Positions 7,872 through 16,600 of a stretch of 64,000 bases of DNA are shown here, piece after piece; within the stretch, counting starts at the first letter, position 1; each line of letters opens with the position of its first letter. The notes beneath the pieces were generated by a model. That model had not been told where the DNA came from, searched no databases, and saw only the letters and a program-made list of their open reading frames with translations. This DNA is from an uncultured Chloroflexota bacterium (GTDB lineage Bacteria; Chloroflexota; Anaerolineae; Anaerolineales; Anaerolineaceae), in assembly GCA_902791025.1 (NCBI GenBank), contig CADATZ010000003.1, forward strand, positions 62,001 through 126,000. The letters are read 5' to 3'. The translations under genes and the position numbers were made by a program.

Positions 7872-9752
7872 ATGAAAAACGGTTACCTGAAAATTAATGT
7901 AGCATCAGTAAAAGACAACCAGGCGGCAATTTATTTCAAATACAATGAAGAGGCTGTTTCGATCCTGAAATCCGCTGTCCCCGGCACCTGCCGGCATTTC
8001 TGCAAGGAGAACCGTACCTGGACGGTAGATATCCGGACCATTCCGGCCCTTGTGAAATCCTTTGCGGAATGCAGTATCGGCGGCATGTACTACGAGTGTT
8101 CCCCGCTGATCACGATCTATCAGAAATACTGCGAGAAAAACGGCATCGAAAATGATTTTTCCCGCCTGCAGGGTATGATTCCCTTTCCGCAGGAGCTGGG
8201 CAGCAGACCGAAACCGGCTGAACAATCATGTTCCCTGCAGGATATCCTGCCTGAAGGATACGATGAGGTTGGAAAAGGCTGCATAGTCCCGGCTCTGCCG
8301 GAAGGCTCATCCTTCAAACCTTATCCCCACCAGACGGCAGGAGCCAGGATCCTTATGAAAAACCATAAATTCATACTTGCAGATACGATGGGGCTCGGCA
8401 AAACCTTTACTGCGATTATTGCTGCCTATAATACTGCGGGAAGAAAACTGATTGTGACTCCGGCTTCACTGAAACTGAACTGGCGCAATGAAATCATGAA
8501 ATTCGGCATACCTGAATCCGACATCTGCGTGATCAGCAGCAGGACCGTTCATGATGATATCCGCAGCAGTGCAAATTGGGTCATTGTGAATTATGACGGA
8601 TTGAGATGCGTCCACAGGGAGATTGTTGTTCCGTTTTGGGCATCTGATTTCAAAACTGTTATATTCGATGAGGCGCACTACTGCAAGGCAGTCAATGCCA
8701 AGGGGGCGCCGGGAAGCATTCGCAGCCGTTTATCGCTTGAGATAGCCAGAAGCGTTCCGAATGTCTATCTGCTGACAGGAACACCTATCACCAACAAGAC
8801 CAAAGATATTTTCATGCTCCTGAAAATGATCGATTCACCGCTCTCGAAAAACTGGTTTTCCTTCGCTCACAGGTACTGCGGCGCCGAAAGGAATGATTTC
8901 GGATGGCAGTTTGACGGATCGACAAACCAGGAGGAGCTGAACGGGAAACTGGGATCCTGCCTGCTCCGCCGGCGGATCGAAAACATACTGGATATGCCGG
9001 AAAAGCTCCGTTCGTATATTCCGGTGGAAGCTGACCTGAAGGAATATGACAGCCTTCTGAAGCGGTATCTGTCCTCCGGCGATTACGAAGACAGCAGCGG
9101 TGCTCTCGCAGCACTGGGCGCCATGAAGCAGGCTGCCGCAAAAGGGAAAATTGAGAAAACCTGCGCACTGATATCAGATCTGCTGGAAAACGGAAAATCC
9201 GTGGTCGCATATACCTGTTATCTCGAAACTGCGGAGAAAATTTATGAAAGGTTCAGCGGGGACAGTGTGAAGATCACAGGAGAGGTATCTCCCGAAGAAA
9301 GGCAGAAGGCGGCAGATCAGTTCCAGAGCGGAGAAAAGAAGGTTATTGTCTGCACGGTCTCTGCCGGAGGTGTCGGTCTGACGCTGACCAGGTCGGATGT
9401 TGTAGTGTTCAACGATTTCGACTATTCCGCGGCATTGATGCGGCAGGCCGAAGACAGGATCTGGAGAATCGGTCAGCGTAATGCCTGCTCCATTTTTTAC
9501 GTTTATGCGGATAAATGCCTCCTGGATGAGACATTGTGCTCCATGCTGAATACCAAGCTTTCAAACATGGGGAAAATAATTGACGGGAGAGAGGAAACAC
9601 TCATTACTGAAGCGGATTCATCAAACCAGATGGTTCTGCTGCGCAGACTGCTGGACATGAAGGAGACGGCGCGAATGAAGAAGAAAAAAAGCTGCGGAAA
9701 TACTGCCGGAAACGGGATCTTTCAGACGCCGCTTCTGCCGCAGTGCGTCTGA
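7872..9752 (+). CDS. SNF2-family DEAH ATPase/helicase
   Basis: This 626-residue protein has all SNF2 signature motifs: motif I DTMGLGKT (171-178), Walker B DEAH (266-269), LLTGTPITNK (motif III), a second RecA domain with VGLTLTRSDVVVFNDF, and motif VI around QAEDRIWRIGQR (525-536). The first 140 residues are a small domain of the kind that precedes SMARCAL1/HARP-like bacterial ATPases. SNF2 proteins translocate on double-stranded DNA to remodel forks or protein-DNA complexes. The ATG at 7872 is chosen because AGGCGG precedes it and the conserved fold starts there; an in-frame ATG at 7779 overlaps the upstream stop and is an alternative. It ends the 2.8-9.8 kb DNA-metabolism block. Confidence 0.85.
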   Translation: MKNGYLKINVASVKDNQAAIYFKYNEEAVSILKSAVPGTCRHFCKENRTWTVDIRTIPALVKSFAECSIGGMYYECSPLITIYQKYCEKNGIENDFSRLQGMIPFPQELGSRPKPAEQSCSLQDILPEGYDEVGKGCIVPALPEGSSFKPYPHQTAGARILMKNHKFILADTMGLGKTFTAIIAAYNTAGRKLIVTPASLKLNWRNEIMKFGIPESDICVISSRTVHDDIRSSANWVIVNYDGLRCVHREIVVPFWASDFKTVIFDEAHYCKAVNAKGAPGSIRSRLSLEIARSVPNVYLLTGTPITNKTKDIFMLLKMIDSPLSKNWFSFAHRYCGAERNDFGWQFDGSTNQEELNGKLGSCLLRRRIENILDMPEKLRSYIPVEADLKEYDSLLKRYLSSGDYEDSSGALAALGAMKQAAAKGKIEKTCALISDLLENGKSVVAYTCYLETAEKIYERFSGDSVKITGEVSPEERQKAADQFQSGEKKVIVCTVSAGGVGLTLTRSDVVVFNDFDYSAALMRQAEDRIWRIGQRNACSIFYVYADKCLLDETLCSMLNTKLSNMGKIIDGREETLITEADSSNQMVLLRRLLDMKETARMKKKKSCGNTAGNGIFQTPLLPQCV

Positions 9753-9779
9753 CCGGCAGTGAGATTCAACCTGTCAGGA

Positions 9780-9811
9780 ACCGGGTCTGTATTTACAGCC
9801 CGGTATCTTTC
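9780..9811 (+). terminator. Probable terminator after SNF2 gene
   Basis: ACCGGG-T-CTGT pairs with ACAG-CCCGGT across a 4-base loop, with one bulged T. The T-tract after it is weak (ATCTTTC). Confidence 0.6.
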
Positions 9812-9882
9812 AGTTTAACCTGCGCTCACGGGAATGACGGGCAGTTTTCTCAGAATCCGGTCCCGCCGGAAATACCGAAATA

Positions 9883-9917
9883 AACAATAAGTATTTGTAT
9901 TTAGATTATTCACAAAC
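9883..9917 (+). repeat. Dispersed 35-bp element, copy B (contains DnaA box)
   Basis: Same conserved 12-mer and 20-mer as the other copies, with TTG as the three variable middle bases and a perfect TTATTCACA DnaA box. It lies in the 540-base gap before the LuxR-type gene, 375 bases from its start, the longest spacing of the four. The AAAAAAC lead found at the other copies is absent here. Confidence 0.88.
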
Positions 9918-10156
9918 TTTGTCCGGAACATGACCCTGCCGAACCGTTTCTTCAGGGGAATGCCAATCCAATTACATTCCATCTTACGGCATTCGGTTAT
10001 TGTTTCCATCCGATACCCGTTCCGGAGCAGTATCCGGATCTATCTTCAGCGTACTCTGTTAATTAAAACCTCTGTTAATTGGAGATATTTAATAATTAAC
10101 AGGAGTATTACTTTGATTAATTACTGAGAGGGTACAAAATTTACGAGTAAAAAAAC

Positions 10157-10191
10157 AATTGACTCCGGTATATCGGACTTGATTGTCAATT
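10157..10191. promoter_or_regulatory. Palindromic operator candidate upstream of LuxR-type gene
   Basis: AATTGAC (10157-10163) and GTCAATT (10185-10191) form an inverted repeat with 21 bases between. It lies 26 bases upstream of the -35 box, a position for an activator or repressor. Confidence 0.4.
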
Positions 10192-10216
10192 TCCGTAACA
10201 CAAGGCAGTTTTCCCC

Positions 10217-10245
10217 TTGACATTGTAGTTCTATTGTTCTATAAT
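10217..10245 (+). promoter_or_regulatory. Consensus sigma-70 promoter for LuxR-type gene
   Basis: TTGACA (10217-10222) and TATAAT (10240-10245) match consensus at every base with the ideal 17-base spacer. The expected start of transcription is about 40 bases upstream of the ATG at 10293. Confidence 0.88.
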
Positions 10246-10292
10246 TTTCGAACATTGAAATTTTATGGATCCTGCAGACTGACGGAGTTACC

Positions 10293-10670
10293 ATGACACA
10301 CATTTTTATTCTTGTTGACCCTGATACGATTACGATGAAGAAATCGGACCTGAGACCTAAAGAAGTAATGAAACAGATTTATGAAGGAGAATTCAGACTT
10401 CCCGAAGAAATGGAATCACCGCGCTGTTTAAATCTTGACGATTACGTTTTTGTAGTCGGACGAAAGCCGATGCCTAATATATCCGATATCCAGGAGGAGA
10501 TTCTCGAAAAACTTGCTCTGGGAGCCAACATGACGCAGATAGCAAAATCCATGGGATACTCGTATGAGAACATCCGATATCATGTCGATGAGCTCAAAAA
10601 GAAATTCAATGTGGAAACCAGGCAGGAACTGGCCGTAGTTTACAGGCGTAATAATCCCCACCTCTTCTAA
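10293..10670 (+). CDS. LuxR-type HTH transcription regulator
   Basis: This 125-residue protein has a LuxR/NarL-type HTH in its C-terminal half: IQEEILEKLALGANMTQIAKSMG (about 66-88), then the recognition helix YSYENIRYHVDELKKKFNV. The N-terminal 60 residues are not a receiver domain (no phospho-acceptor Asp pattern) and I do not recognise them. It is expressed alone: a consensus promoter precedes it and a strong terminator follows at once. Two possible operator-like elements lie upstream, an AATTGAC palindrome and copy B of the 35-bp element. Targets are unknown. Confidence 0.8.
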   Translation: MTHIFILVDPDTITMKKSDLRPKEVMKQIYEGEFRLPEEMESPRCLNLDDYVFVVGRKPMPNISDIQEEILEKLALGANMTQIAKSMGYSYENIRYHVDELKKKFNVETRQELAVVYRRNNPHLF

Positions 10671-10676
10671 AGGAGC

Positions 10677-10714
10677 AGACTGTTATGAAGCGATCTCATC
10701 ATAACAGTCTTTTT
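10677..10714 (+). terminator. Rho-independent terminator of LuxR-type gene
   Basis: A 12-bp perfect stem AGACTGTTATGA/TCATAACAGTCT with a 10-base loop is followed by TTTT. It starts 6 bases past the stop codon. Confidence 0.9.
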
Positions 10715-10760
10715 ATATAAGCTGCAAAGAAAAAAGTTGATATAATGCATAATGCGCTTG

Positions 10761-10858
10761 CGGACAGAGATGCCCGTAAAGGTAAAGGCACACACAGCAG
10801 TTTTTCACAAATTAGTCTCTCAAACTGATATCGGCCGGTTCGAGTCCCGCCTGTCGGG
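10761..10858 (+). tRNA. tRNA-like sequence with ~20-base insertion, anticodon CUC?
   Basis: The 3' part folds as a tRNA. The anticodon arm has stem TTAGT/ACTGA (10812-10816/10824-10828) and loop CTCTCAA, giving anticodon CUC (Glu). A 5-base variable loop and a T-arm follow, GCCGG/CCCGC with loop TTCGAGT and one C-C mismatch. The 3' acceptor strand CTGTCGG (10851-10857) pairs with CGGACAG (10761-10767) except at one position, and a D-arm TGCC/GGCA with a GG-containing loop lies at 10771-10790. However, about 20 extra bases separate the D-arm from the anticodon stem, and the first base pairs are imperfect. It may be a degenerate tRNA, an intron-containing or unusual element-borne tRNA, or a decoy. 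Confidence 0.4.
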
Positions 10859-10907
10859 AGCGCACCCGTAGCATGGTTGCAGTGAAAGTGCCTTTTTTTT
10901 AACGAGA

Positions 10908-10936
10908 AAGGGCTGCTCGCATGAACAGCCCTTTTT
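10908..10936. terminator. Bidirectional rho-independent terminator
   Basis: AAGGGCTG (10908-10915) pairs with CAGCCCTT (10926-10933), with T-runs on both strands. It ends the tRNA-like transcript on plus and the sigma factor gene on minus. Confidence 0.85.
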
Positions 10937-10960
10937 TCAACGGTTAGAGATATTTCCTGC

Positions 10961-11845
10961 TTACATCGCGACCGGCAATCCCGCACATCCGTCCCAGAGA
11001 ACGAGCTCCCGGACAGTCCTGCTGATCAGGCTGGTCACTTCTGAGAGTTTCATCCCCAGTGCAGAAGAAATCTGCCGGTTGGAAAAGCAGATGCTGTTCC
11101 TGTTCATTCCGAGATGCATTTCCATAACAGTCCGCTGTTTCTCATTGCCGATTGACCGGATTATAGCCTGCAGCTGTTCCCTGAGAATGTTCTCTTCAGC
11201 CAGTTCCCGGTAATCTTTCGGATCAGCGATATCCTTCCGGACTGATTTTCCATCATCCGGATCCGTGTCTTCGTTATCCAGAGAAATCAGATACATGCGG
11301 GTCAGGCTCCGGAGAAATATTACTTCGCTTTTCGAAATTCCGGTTTTCCGTGAGATTTCATCATCATCCGCACCGGCTCCGCAGTTTTTTAGCATTCGCA
11401 GCCTGCTGTGTGCTGATGCAGGTTTGCGGATCAGGTCACCCTTGTCTTCGATGGCTCTGCGGATATACTGTTCTATCCAGTAAACCGCATAAGTGCTGAA
11501 TTTTGTCCCCTCGTCAGGAGAATAGAGCTCAGCTGCATGCATGATTCCCATAAATGCCTCCTGCTCGAGATCCTCAAAGGTCAGTGATGATTCCGGATAT
11601 CTTGCCGAATATTTTCTGGCGTATTTTATTCCCAGAGGAATCATGTGCGTAACCAGTTCCTCCATCGCATTTTTACCCTGTGCAATAACTGCCTCATCAA
11701 CCGCAAGCGGATTGCGGTTATACCATTCAAGTTTTTTCAGAAGACGTTTGTATGTCATTACAGAAAAAGCAAGTTTTTTCTCTTCTTCAGCGTCCAGCGG
11801 TTTCAAACCGTTTTCAGCAATCCACTGTTTGAGCATATCTTCCAT
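10961..11845 (-). CDS. Sigma-70 family RNA polymerase sigma factor
   Basis: Region 2 is clear: LTFEDLEQEAFMGIMHAAELYSPDEG, then TKFSTYAVYWIEQYIRRAI, the core-binding and -10 recognition helices. It is followed by a region 3-like segment (ARKPAS-type start, DDDEISRKTGISKSEV) and a region 4-like HTH near the C-terminus (ICFSNRQISSALGMKLSEVTSLISRTVREL). The start at 11845 (MEDMLKQ) is preferred because AGGTGG lies about 10 bases upstream; an ATG at 11884 extends it by 13 residues. At about 294 residues it has the size of a group 3 alternative sigma factor and lacks the long region 1. No anti-sigma gene is adjacent. It may drive a subset of promoters in this region. Confidence 0.88.
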   Translation of the reverse strand: MEDMLKQWIAENGLKPLDAEEEKKLAFSVMTYKRLLKKLEWYNRNPLAVDEAVIAQGKNAMEELVTHMIPLGIKYARKYSARYPESSLTFEDLEQEAFMGIMHAAELYSPDEGTKFSTYAVYWIEQYIRRAIEDKGDLIRKPASAHSRLRMLKNCGAGADDDEISRKTGISKSEVIFLRSLTRMYLISLDNEDTDPDDGKSVRKDIADPKDYRELAEENILREQLQAIIRSIGNEKQRTVMEMHLGMNRNSICFSNRQISSALGMKLSEVTSLISRTVRELVLWDGCAGLPVAM

Positions 11846-12121
11846 TTTCGTGATCCACCTTTCGTTTACGTTTCTATGCTTCATTTGTTGATCCGGATTC
11901 AGGCAGCAGAAACAGACAGGGCATCAGTTTCTGCTGTCCTTCTGCTTTCCGGTATATTACTTTTTTTCTTACGGATTTGCTGTTCTATGTTCTATCAATC
12001 CGATGAGATAAGTTTATTTGATAACCCCGGTTTTGTAAATTCCCAAAAACCGTAGTTTTTTACAGTCACTTTACGAGGAAAAAAATGTGAATTTTACATA
12101 TTTCGGTAGTTTTTCTCATGG

Positions 12122-13588
12122 TTATTGGAAAAGACTATTTTTTTCGAGCCAGTATTTTCCTTCATCCGATTCAGCTGTCCATCCGAGAATGCCGTTGCAG
12201 CTGACATAGTACCAGTAAAGACCGTCGGCACAGACCGGCCCGTCCATGACATAGAATATGCTGCCGGGATTCATCAGTCCCGTGACTGTTCCGGTGTATC
12301 CGGGCTGTTTCCGGAGCCTGTTGGCAACGGGAGGCGTATATGTGACCGCAGCGGTATCGCCCGGTTTCAAGCGAGGCGGAAGCGTGTTGATGCATTTTTC
12401 CGGTACCGCAGCGGTAGGGACGGGTTCCGTTGTCTGAATATTCGGGACAGGCGTGCGGAAAAGATACTCTGCAGCGGTCGGTGTAACAGATGGGCCATCC
12501 AGCATGGATTCCTTGAAAGGAATCTGGATGAAAATATCCCGGTCCTGTCCGTTTGTCCTGATCCTCAGATAGAAGTTCCGGAGCCTGACAGATTTCTGCT
12601 CCATCGACCATCGCAGGTAATACTTCTGGGTCTCCCCAGGAGCAAGCGAAGCATTGTATCCGCTGTTCATAGCCAGCTCTGCAGGCATTGCAACACCGTA
12701 GTCATCCACGACAGCGAAACTGAAAGCGGAAGAGATATCCATATCAAGCATCCGGCCGGAAATGTTTTTATAAAGCATTTCCATGTAATACAGGGTTCTG
12801 TCGTTGTCGCCTGCGATACGGTTCACATCATTGACCGCAAACGCTGTATTTCCAGAAGAGGCGGTCCTGGTGACCGAAAGGCTGCTGCTGTCCGGTGAAC
12901 CCAGCATGACTTTCGGAGGCTCTGCAGTTGCTCCGGGTTTTCCGAGCGGAATGAAGACTTTCGAAGCTCCGGCAACAGGCGTTCCCGTAACCGGATACGG
13001 AATGCTGTAGCTGACCTGAAACGTGAATTCCAGTCCAGCAGCTGACCTGGGAATGTTCCTGGAGTAGAAATAAAAGTGGCTCCCGTAACCTTTGGTAAGC
13101 GTCAGTTCCGCGGCAGGACGGCTGATACCCTCGCTCAGCCGTTCAGTGCATTTTCCTCTGTAATCTTCAACGCTGGTCGATGCTGTCAGCCGGTAGTTTG
13201 TCCCGTTTGAGTCTCTCAGAAAGAAATTCGAAAGCTCCGCCGGCTCTTCCCCGTAGTGCCTTGCAAAGAATTCAACAACGACGGTTTTTTCCGCTTCCGA
13301 CCTTGCGGATTTATCTAGCGGAAAGCATGAGGAGTCATATTCCTGCCAGCCTGTCAGTGTGTAATATGTATCCAGGACGAGAAGGGGGTCCCCGATTTTT
13401 CCTTCCTGACTGATATCGGGAGTCGGCCGGGGTGTGGCTGTCGGTTCAGGCGGATCGATAATATCGATCACCGTCGTGACCAGGGGCCTGGATATCACAA
13501 TAAGAGCAATGAAAAAGAGAACCGTATACCAGAATTTCGGCGGGTGTTTCCGGTAGATCCGGTTGATCAGTCGGAGTATATCGTACAT
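12122..13588 (-). CDS. Membrane-anchored exported protein with C-terminal SH3-type domain
   Basis: An uncleaved signal anchor lies at about residues 17-37 (FWYTVLFFIALIVISRPLV), followed by a short Pro/Thr linker (DPPEPTATPRPTPD). The middle 300 residues include a DUF4352-like beta-domain. A second TPT/VPT linker leads to an SH3-like domain of about 85 residues that starts LPPRLKPGD and ends GWTAESDEGKYWLE. That domain form is common in Anaerolineae envelope proteins. The ATG at 13588 is preferred, since AAAGG lies 9 bases from it but directly abuts the earlier ATG at 13597. The gene is divergent from the large repeat protein at 13665, so they share a 76-base control region. Confidence 0.75.
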   Translation of the reverse strand: MYDILRLINRIYRKHPPKFWYTVLFFIALIVISRPLVTTVIDIIDPPEPTATPRPTPDISQEGKIGDPLLVLDTYYTLTGWQEYDSSCFPLDKSARSEAEKTVVVEFFARHYGEEPAELSNFFLRDSNGTNYRLTASTSVEDYRGKCTERLSEGISRPAAELTLTKGYGSHFYFYSRNIPRSAAGLEFTFQVSYSIPYPVTGTPVAGASKVFIPLGKPGATAEPPKVMLGSPDSSSLSVTRTASSGNTAFAVNDVNRIAGDNDRTLYYMEMLYKNISGRMLDMDISSAFSFAVVDDYGVAMPAELAMNSGYNASLAPGETQKYYLRWSMEQKSVRLRNFYLRIRTNGQDRDIFIQIPFKESMLDGPSVTPTAAEYLFRTPVPNIQTTEPVPTAAVPEKCINTLPPRLKPGDTAAVTYTPPVANRLRKQPGYTGTVTGLMNPGSIFYVMDGPVCADGLYWYYVSCNGILGWTAESDEGKYWLEKNSLFQ

Positions 13589-13664
13589 AATGTTCATCCT
13601 TTCCCTTTCAGCTTACAAGCGCGGTTTTTTGTAGAATCCCTGATATTTAACAGGAGGTTTTAAA

Positions 13665-16600
13665 ATGCGAAGATTGCTCCAAAATCTGTTATTACTCTTT
13701 TCCACAATTCTTCTGCTGGTGTTACCACAAACCGCGCAGGCAGAGGAACTGAACGTATATGTGGACCGTTCTGATCCCATCATTGCAGTTGCCAATACAC
13801 GGCTTGACGGAAATAAACTTACCGTAACCGGAACGGCGTATGACGCTTATTCCGGAATTCAGACGGTTGAAGCCAGTGCGGAAGGAAAGCCGTTTGAAAC
13901 CGTCGGCAGCTTTGCGGACGGGGAAGGCGGCGAATGGGTCTGGGTATACCAGGTTCCGGAAGACTGCGGCCAGTACGGGCATTTTGTCTTCCGCGCGGTT
14001 GACAATGCGGGAAATACGGCAAAAATCACCCGGAACGATATCGAGATCTACAATAAAAAAGCGGCTCTGATCTTTCCCGATTACGTCATCAAGAATATTC
14101 CTGTGACTCCTGAAATTGTGAGAGAACCCGTCCGTGCTGTTGTGAATGTCAGTGGACACGGGTATGACCATGAGGAATGGGAGCTGACCGGTCCTGACTT
14201 CACCCTTGTATGGAACGGGTTCATTGGCGGAATTGAAGTCCCCGCGGGCAATTATCTCCTGACCGTCCGGACCTACAACCAGACCGGGCAGTTTACGGTG
14301 ACGAATATGCAGGCAATCGTTCCTGCGGATGAAGGTGAGAAACCCGGAGATGACCGGTACAAGGACGTTCCCATCAGCGGGACGGTAGATGAAATTGACG
14401 ATGACGATGCCGTAGTCAGCGGACAGGATCTGGTGATCACGGACGATTCGAAGATCGACGATGATATCAAGACCGGCGATAAAGTGATCGGGCTGGGAAG
14501 ATATGATACCGTTACCGGAGAAATTGAAATCCGGATCCTGAAGAAGACCGATGAACCTGCCCGTTCCCTGCCGGATATCGAGATCGACGGTGATGAGAAG
14601 ATCGGAGAAATCGAATTTGCCGGCATTATTGAAGCGGTCGGTCCGGATTATATCGTTGTGGATGGCGAAGTCATCTTTATTACGGACAATACGGTAATCA
14701 ACTGCGATTTTTCCGAGCTGCACCCAGGCGATTACGTTTCCGGGCTCGCGGAAATCTTCTCGAAAAGCGGCACGAAGGCGCTGATCGTCAATAAAGCGGA
14801 TACGGAAAAAGCAAAAGTTGAAACGATCGTCGGCCACGTCACCGCGATGGGAGACGGCTGGGTCGAGATCGATACCGGAAACGGCAGGTATATCATTACC
14901 GACAGCACGATCGTGGATGGAGATTATGAGATCGGGACGCTGATCATGCTAGAAGTACTGGTCCCGGACAATGATGTGCTGAAGCTCAAAGTTCTGAAAC
15001 ACGCGGAATGCAGCGACGGACTGTCATACTTCTACGGCGATATCAATGGAATTTTCAAAGATACGGGTGAACTCGTTATCGGCGAACTGATCCATGATTT
15101 TGACAGCACGCTGACAACGGATGAGCTTGCGGGTCTTTTCGAAAAAGATGCGGTAGCTGCGGCTGTAGATTATGAGTGCCGGACTGTCGCACTGCGCGTT
15201 GTGCAGAACGCCGGAGATCCACGCCTTCAGGACAGAATTGCCGGTACAGTTACTTCTGTCGGGAAAGCGGATGTAAACGGCAATACGCCTGTTTATATTG
15301 ATGGGAATTATCATTTCATCAGCGGAAATTCCGATAAGGGATCAGAAATGAAACCGGATTTGATCGTTGCCGCTGTGCAGACCGGAGAGGAACTGATCTC
15401 CATCTCTGAGATTCCGGAAGCATCCATCACTGCTGACGATCTGACGGATTTCGCGGGAACTGTTGCCCGTGTTTCCGGAGAGGACAGCTATGGCCGAAGA
15501 TACATCCTGGTGAATGGAATCACCTACCGTCTGCTGCCGGATACGGTTATTTCCGAAACAGTCGGGAAGCTGGAAAAAGGCGCGGTTGTCGCGGGTACTG
15601 TTCTCGGGAACGATATTGTTCACGCGGCGGTCATCAAGGCAAAAGCTGAAGACGTAAATCCCAATAATGCTTTTGCCGGAACGGTAACCGCTGAAGTCAG
15701 CCGGGACAGATCCGGATACGCTGTTATGATCGACGGAAAGCGCTATACAGCGGATGAATCTTCCCTGGTTTATTCCGATCTCGAACCGGAAAGTCAGGTG
15801 CTTGCTGTTCATGACGGAGGCACTCTGCTGGCTATCCGGGATTATCCGGAAAATGCCGTGAAGGATGTACCGGTTTCATTCATCGCGTCCATTGAGAATG
15901 TCTCTGCGAAAGACTACACCGGCAGCTTTACTGTTACCGCTGGCGGAAATACGTACCGGATCAGTGAGGATGTCTTCCATTCCGGTTACATCGCCGCCGG
16001 TATGAAATGCATGATTACCAGGGTTGAACATGAAGATGGAGAAAGCGAACTTGTTTCCATCATTGCCGGAAATTATCCTGAAAACATTGGGAATATCCGG
16101 ACGATCAGCGGGAAAGTCGGAGCCATCGGGCTTCCTGATGAAAATGGATCCGGAGCTCTTCTTATCAGCGGCTTCAGCTATCAGTACACTCAGGAATCTG
16201 TCATCCAAAACCTGAACGAAGGCGATTTTGTCATCGTGGCAATCCGGGACGGGATGATCCTGTCGGCTGCTGTCCGGGAGGAAGCCGTATACGGAAATCC
16301 GGAAAGTTTCTCCGGTGTTATTGAAGCCATCAGCGACATGCAGACAGATGGTTCCTATATTGTGACTGTTGGTGGAACTGAGATCGCCCTGACCGCGGAT
16401 ACGCTGCTGAATGACGCGGAAGCGGATCTTGAACCGGATACGGTCCTTTCAGGCATCCGTTTCGGAAATACCGCATGGGTGGCAGCTTCATACGGGATCG
16501 GTCTTATGGAAACTTCAGACGCTGCTTTCTCCGGTGTGATCGAAAAGGTTGACCTTCAGAACCATACGCTGACAGTACGTGGTCGTATCCGGAACTTGGC

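Noticed and set aside
10761..10858. Selenocysteine tRNA (length near 98, possible UCA loop)
   Set aside because: The UCA reading gives only a weak 4-bp stem and no 8-bp acceptor or long variable arm. The CTC loop has a complete 5-bp stem and correct C32, U33, A37 and A38.
12125..12898. Long plus-strand ORF opposite the SH3-protein gene
   Set aside because: It is the antisense shadow of the minus-strand gene, which has a signal anchor, recognisable domains and a ribosome site. The plus frame shows no family features.
13722..14837. Long minus-strand ORF inside the repeat protein
   Set aside because: It lies within the 1256-residue gene, has no ribosome site, and its sequence is a mirror of the repeat pattern.
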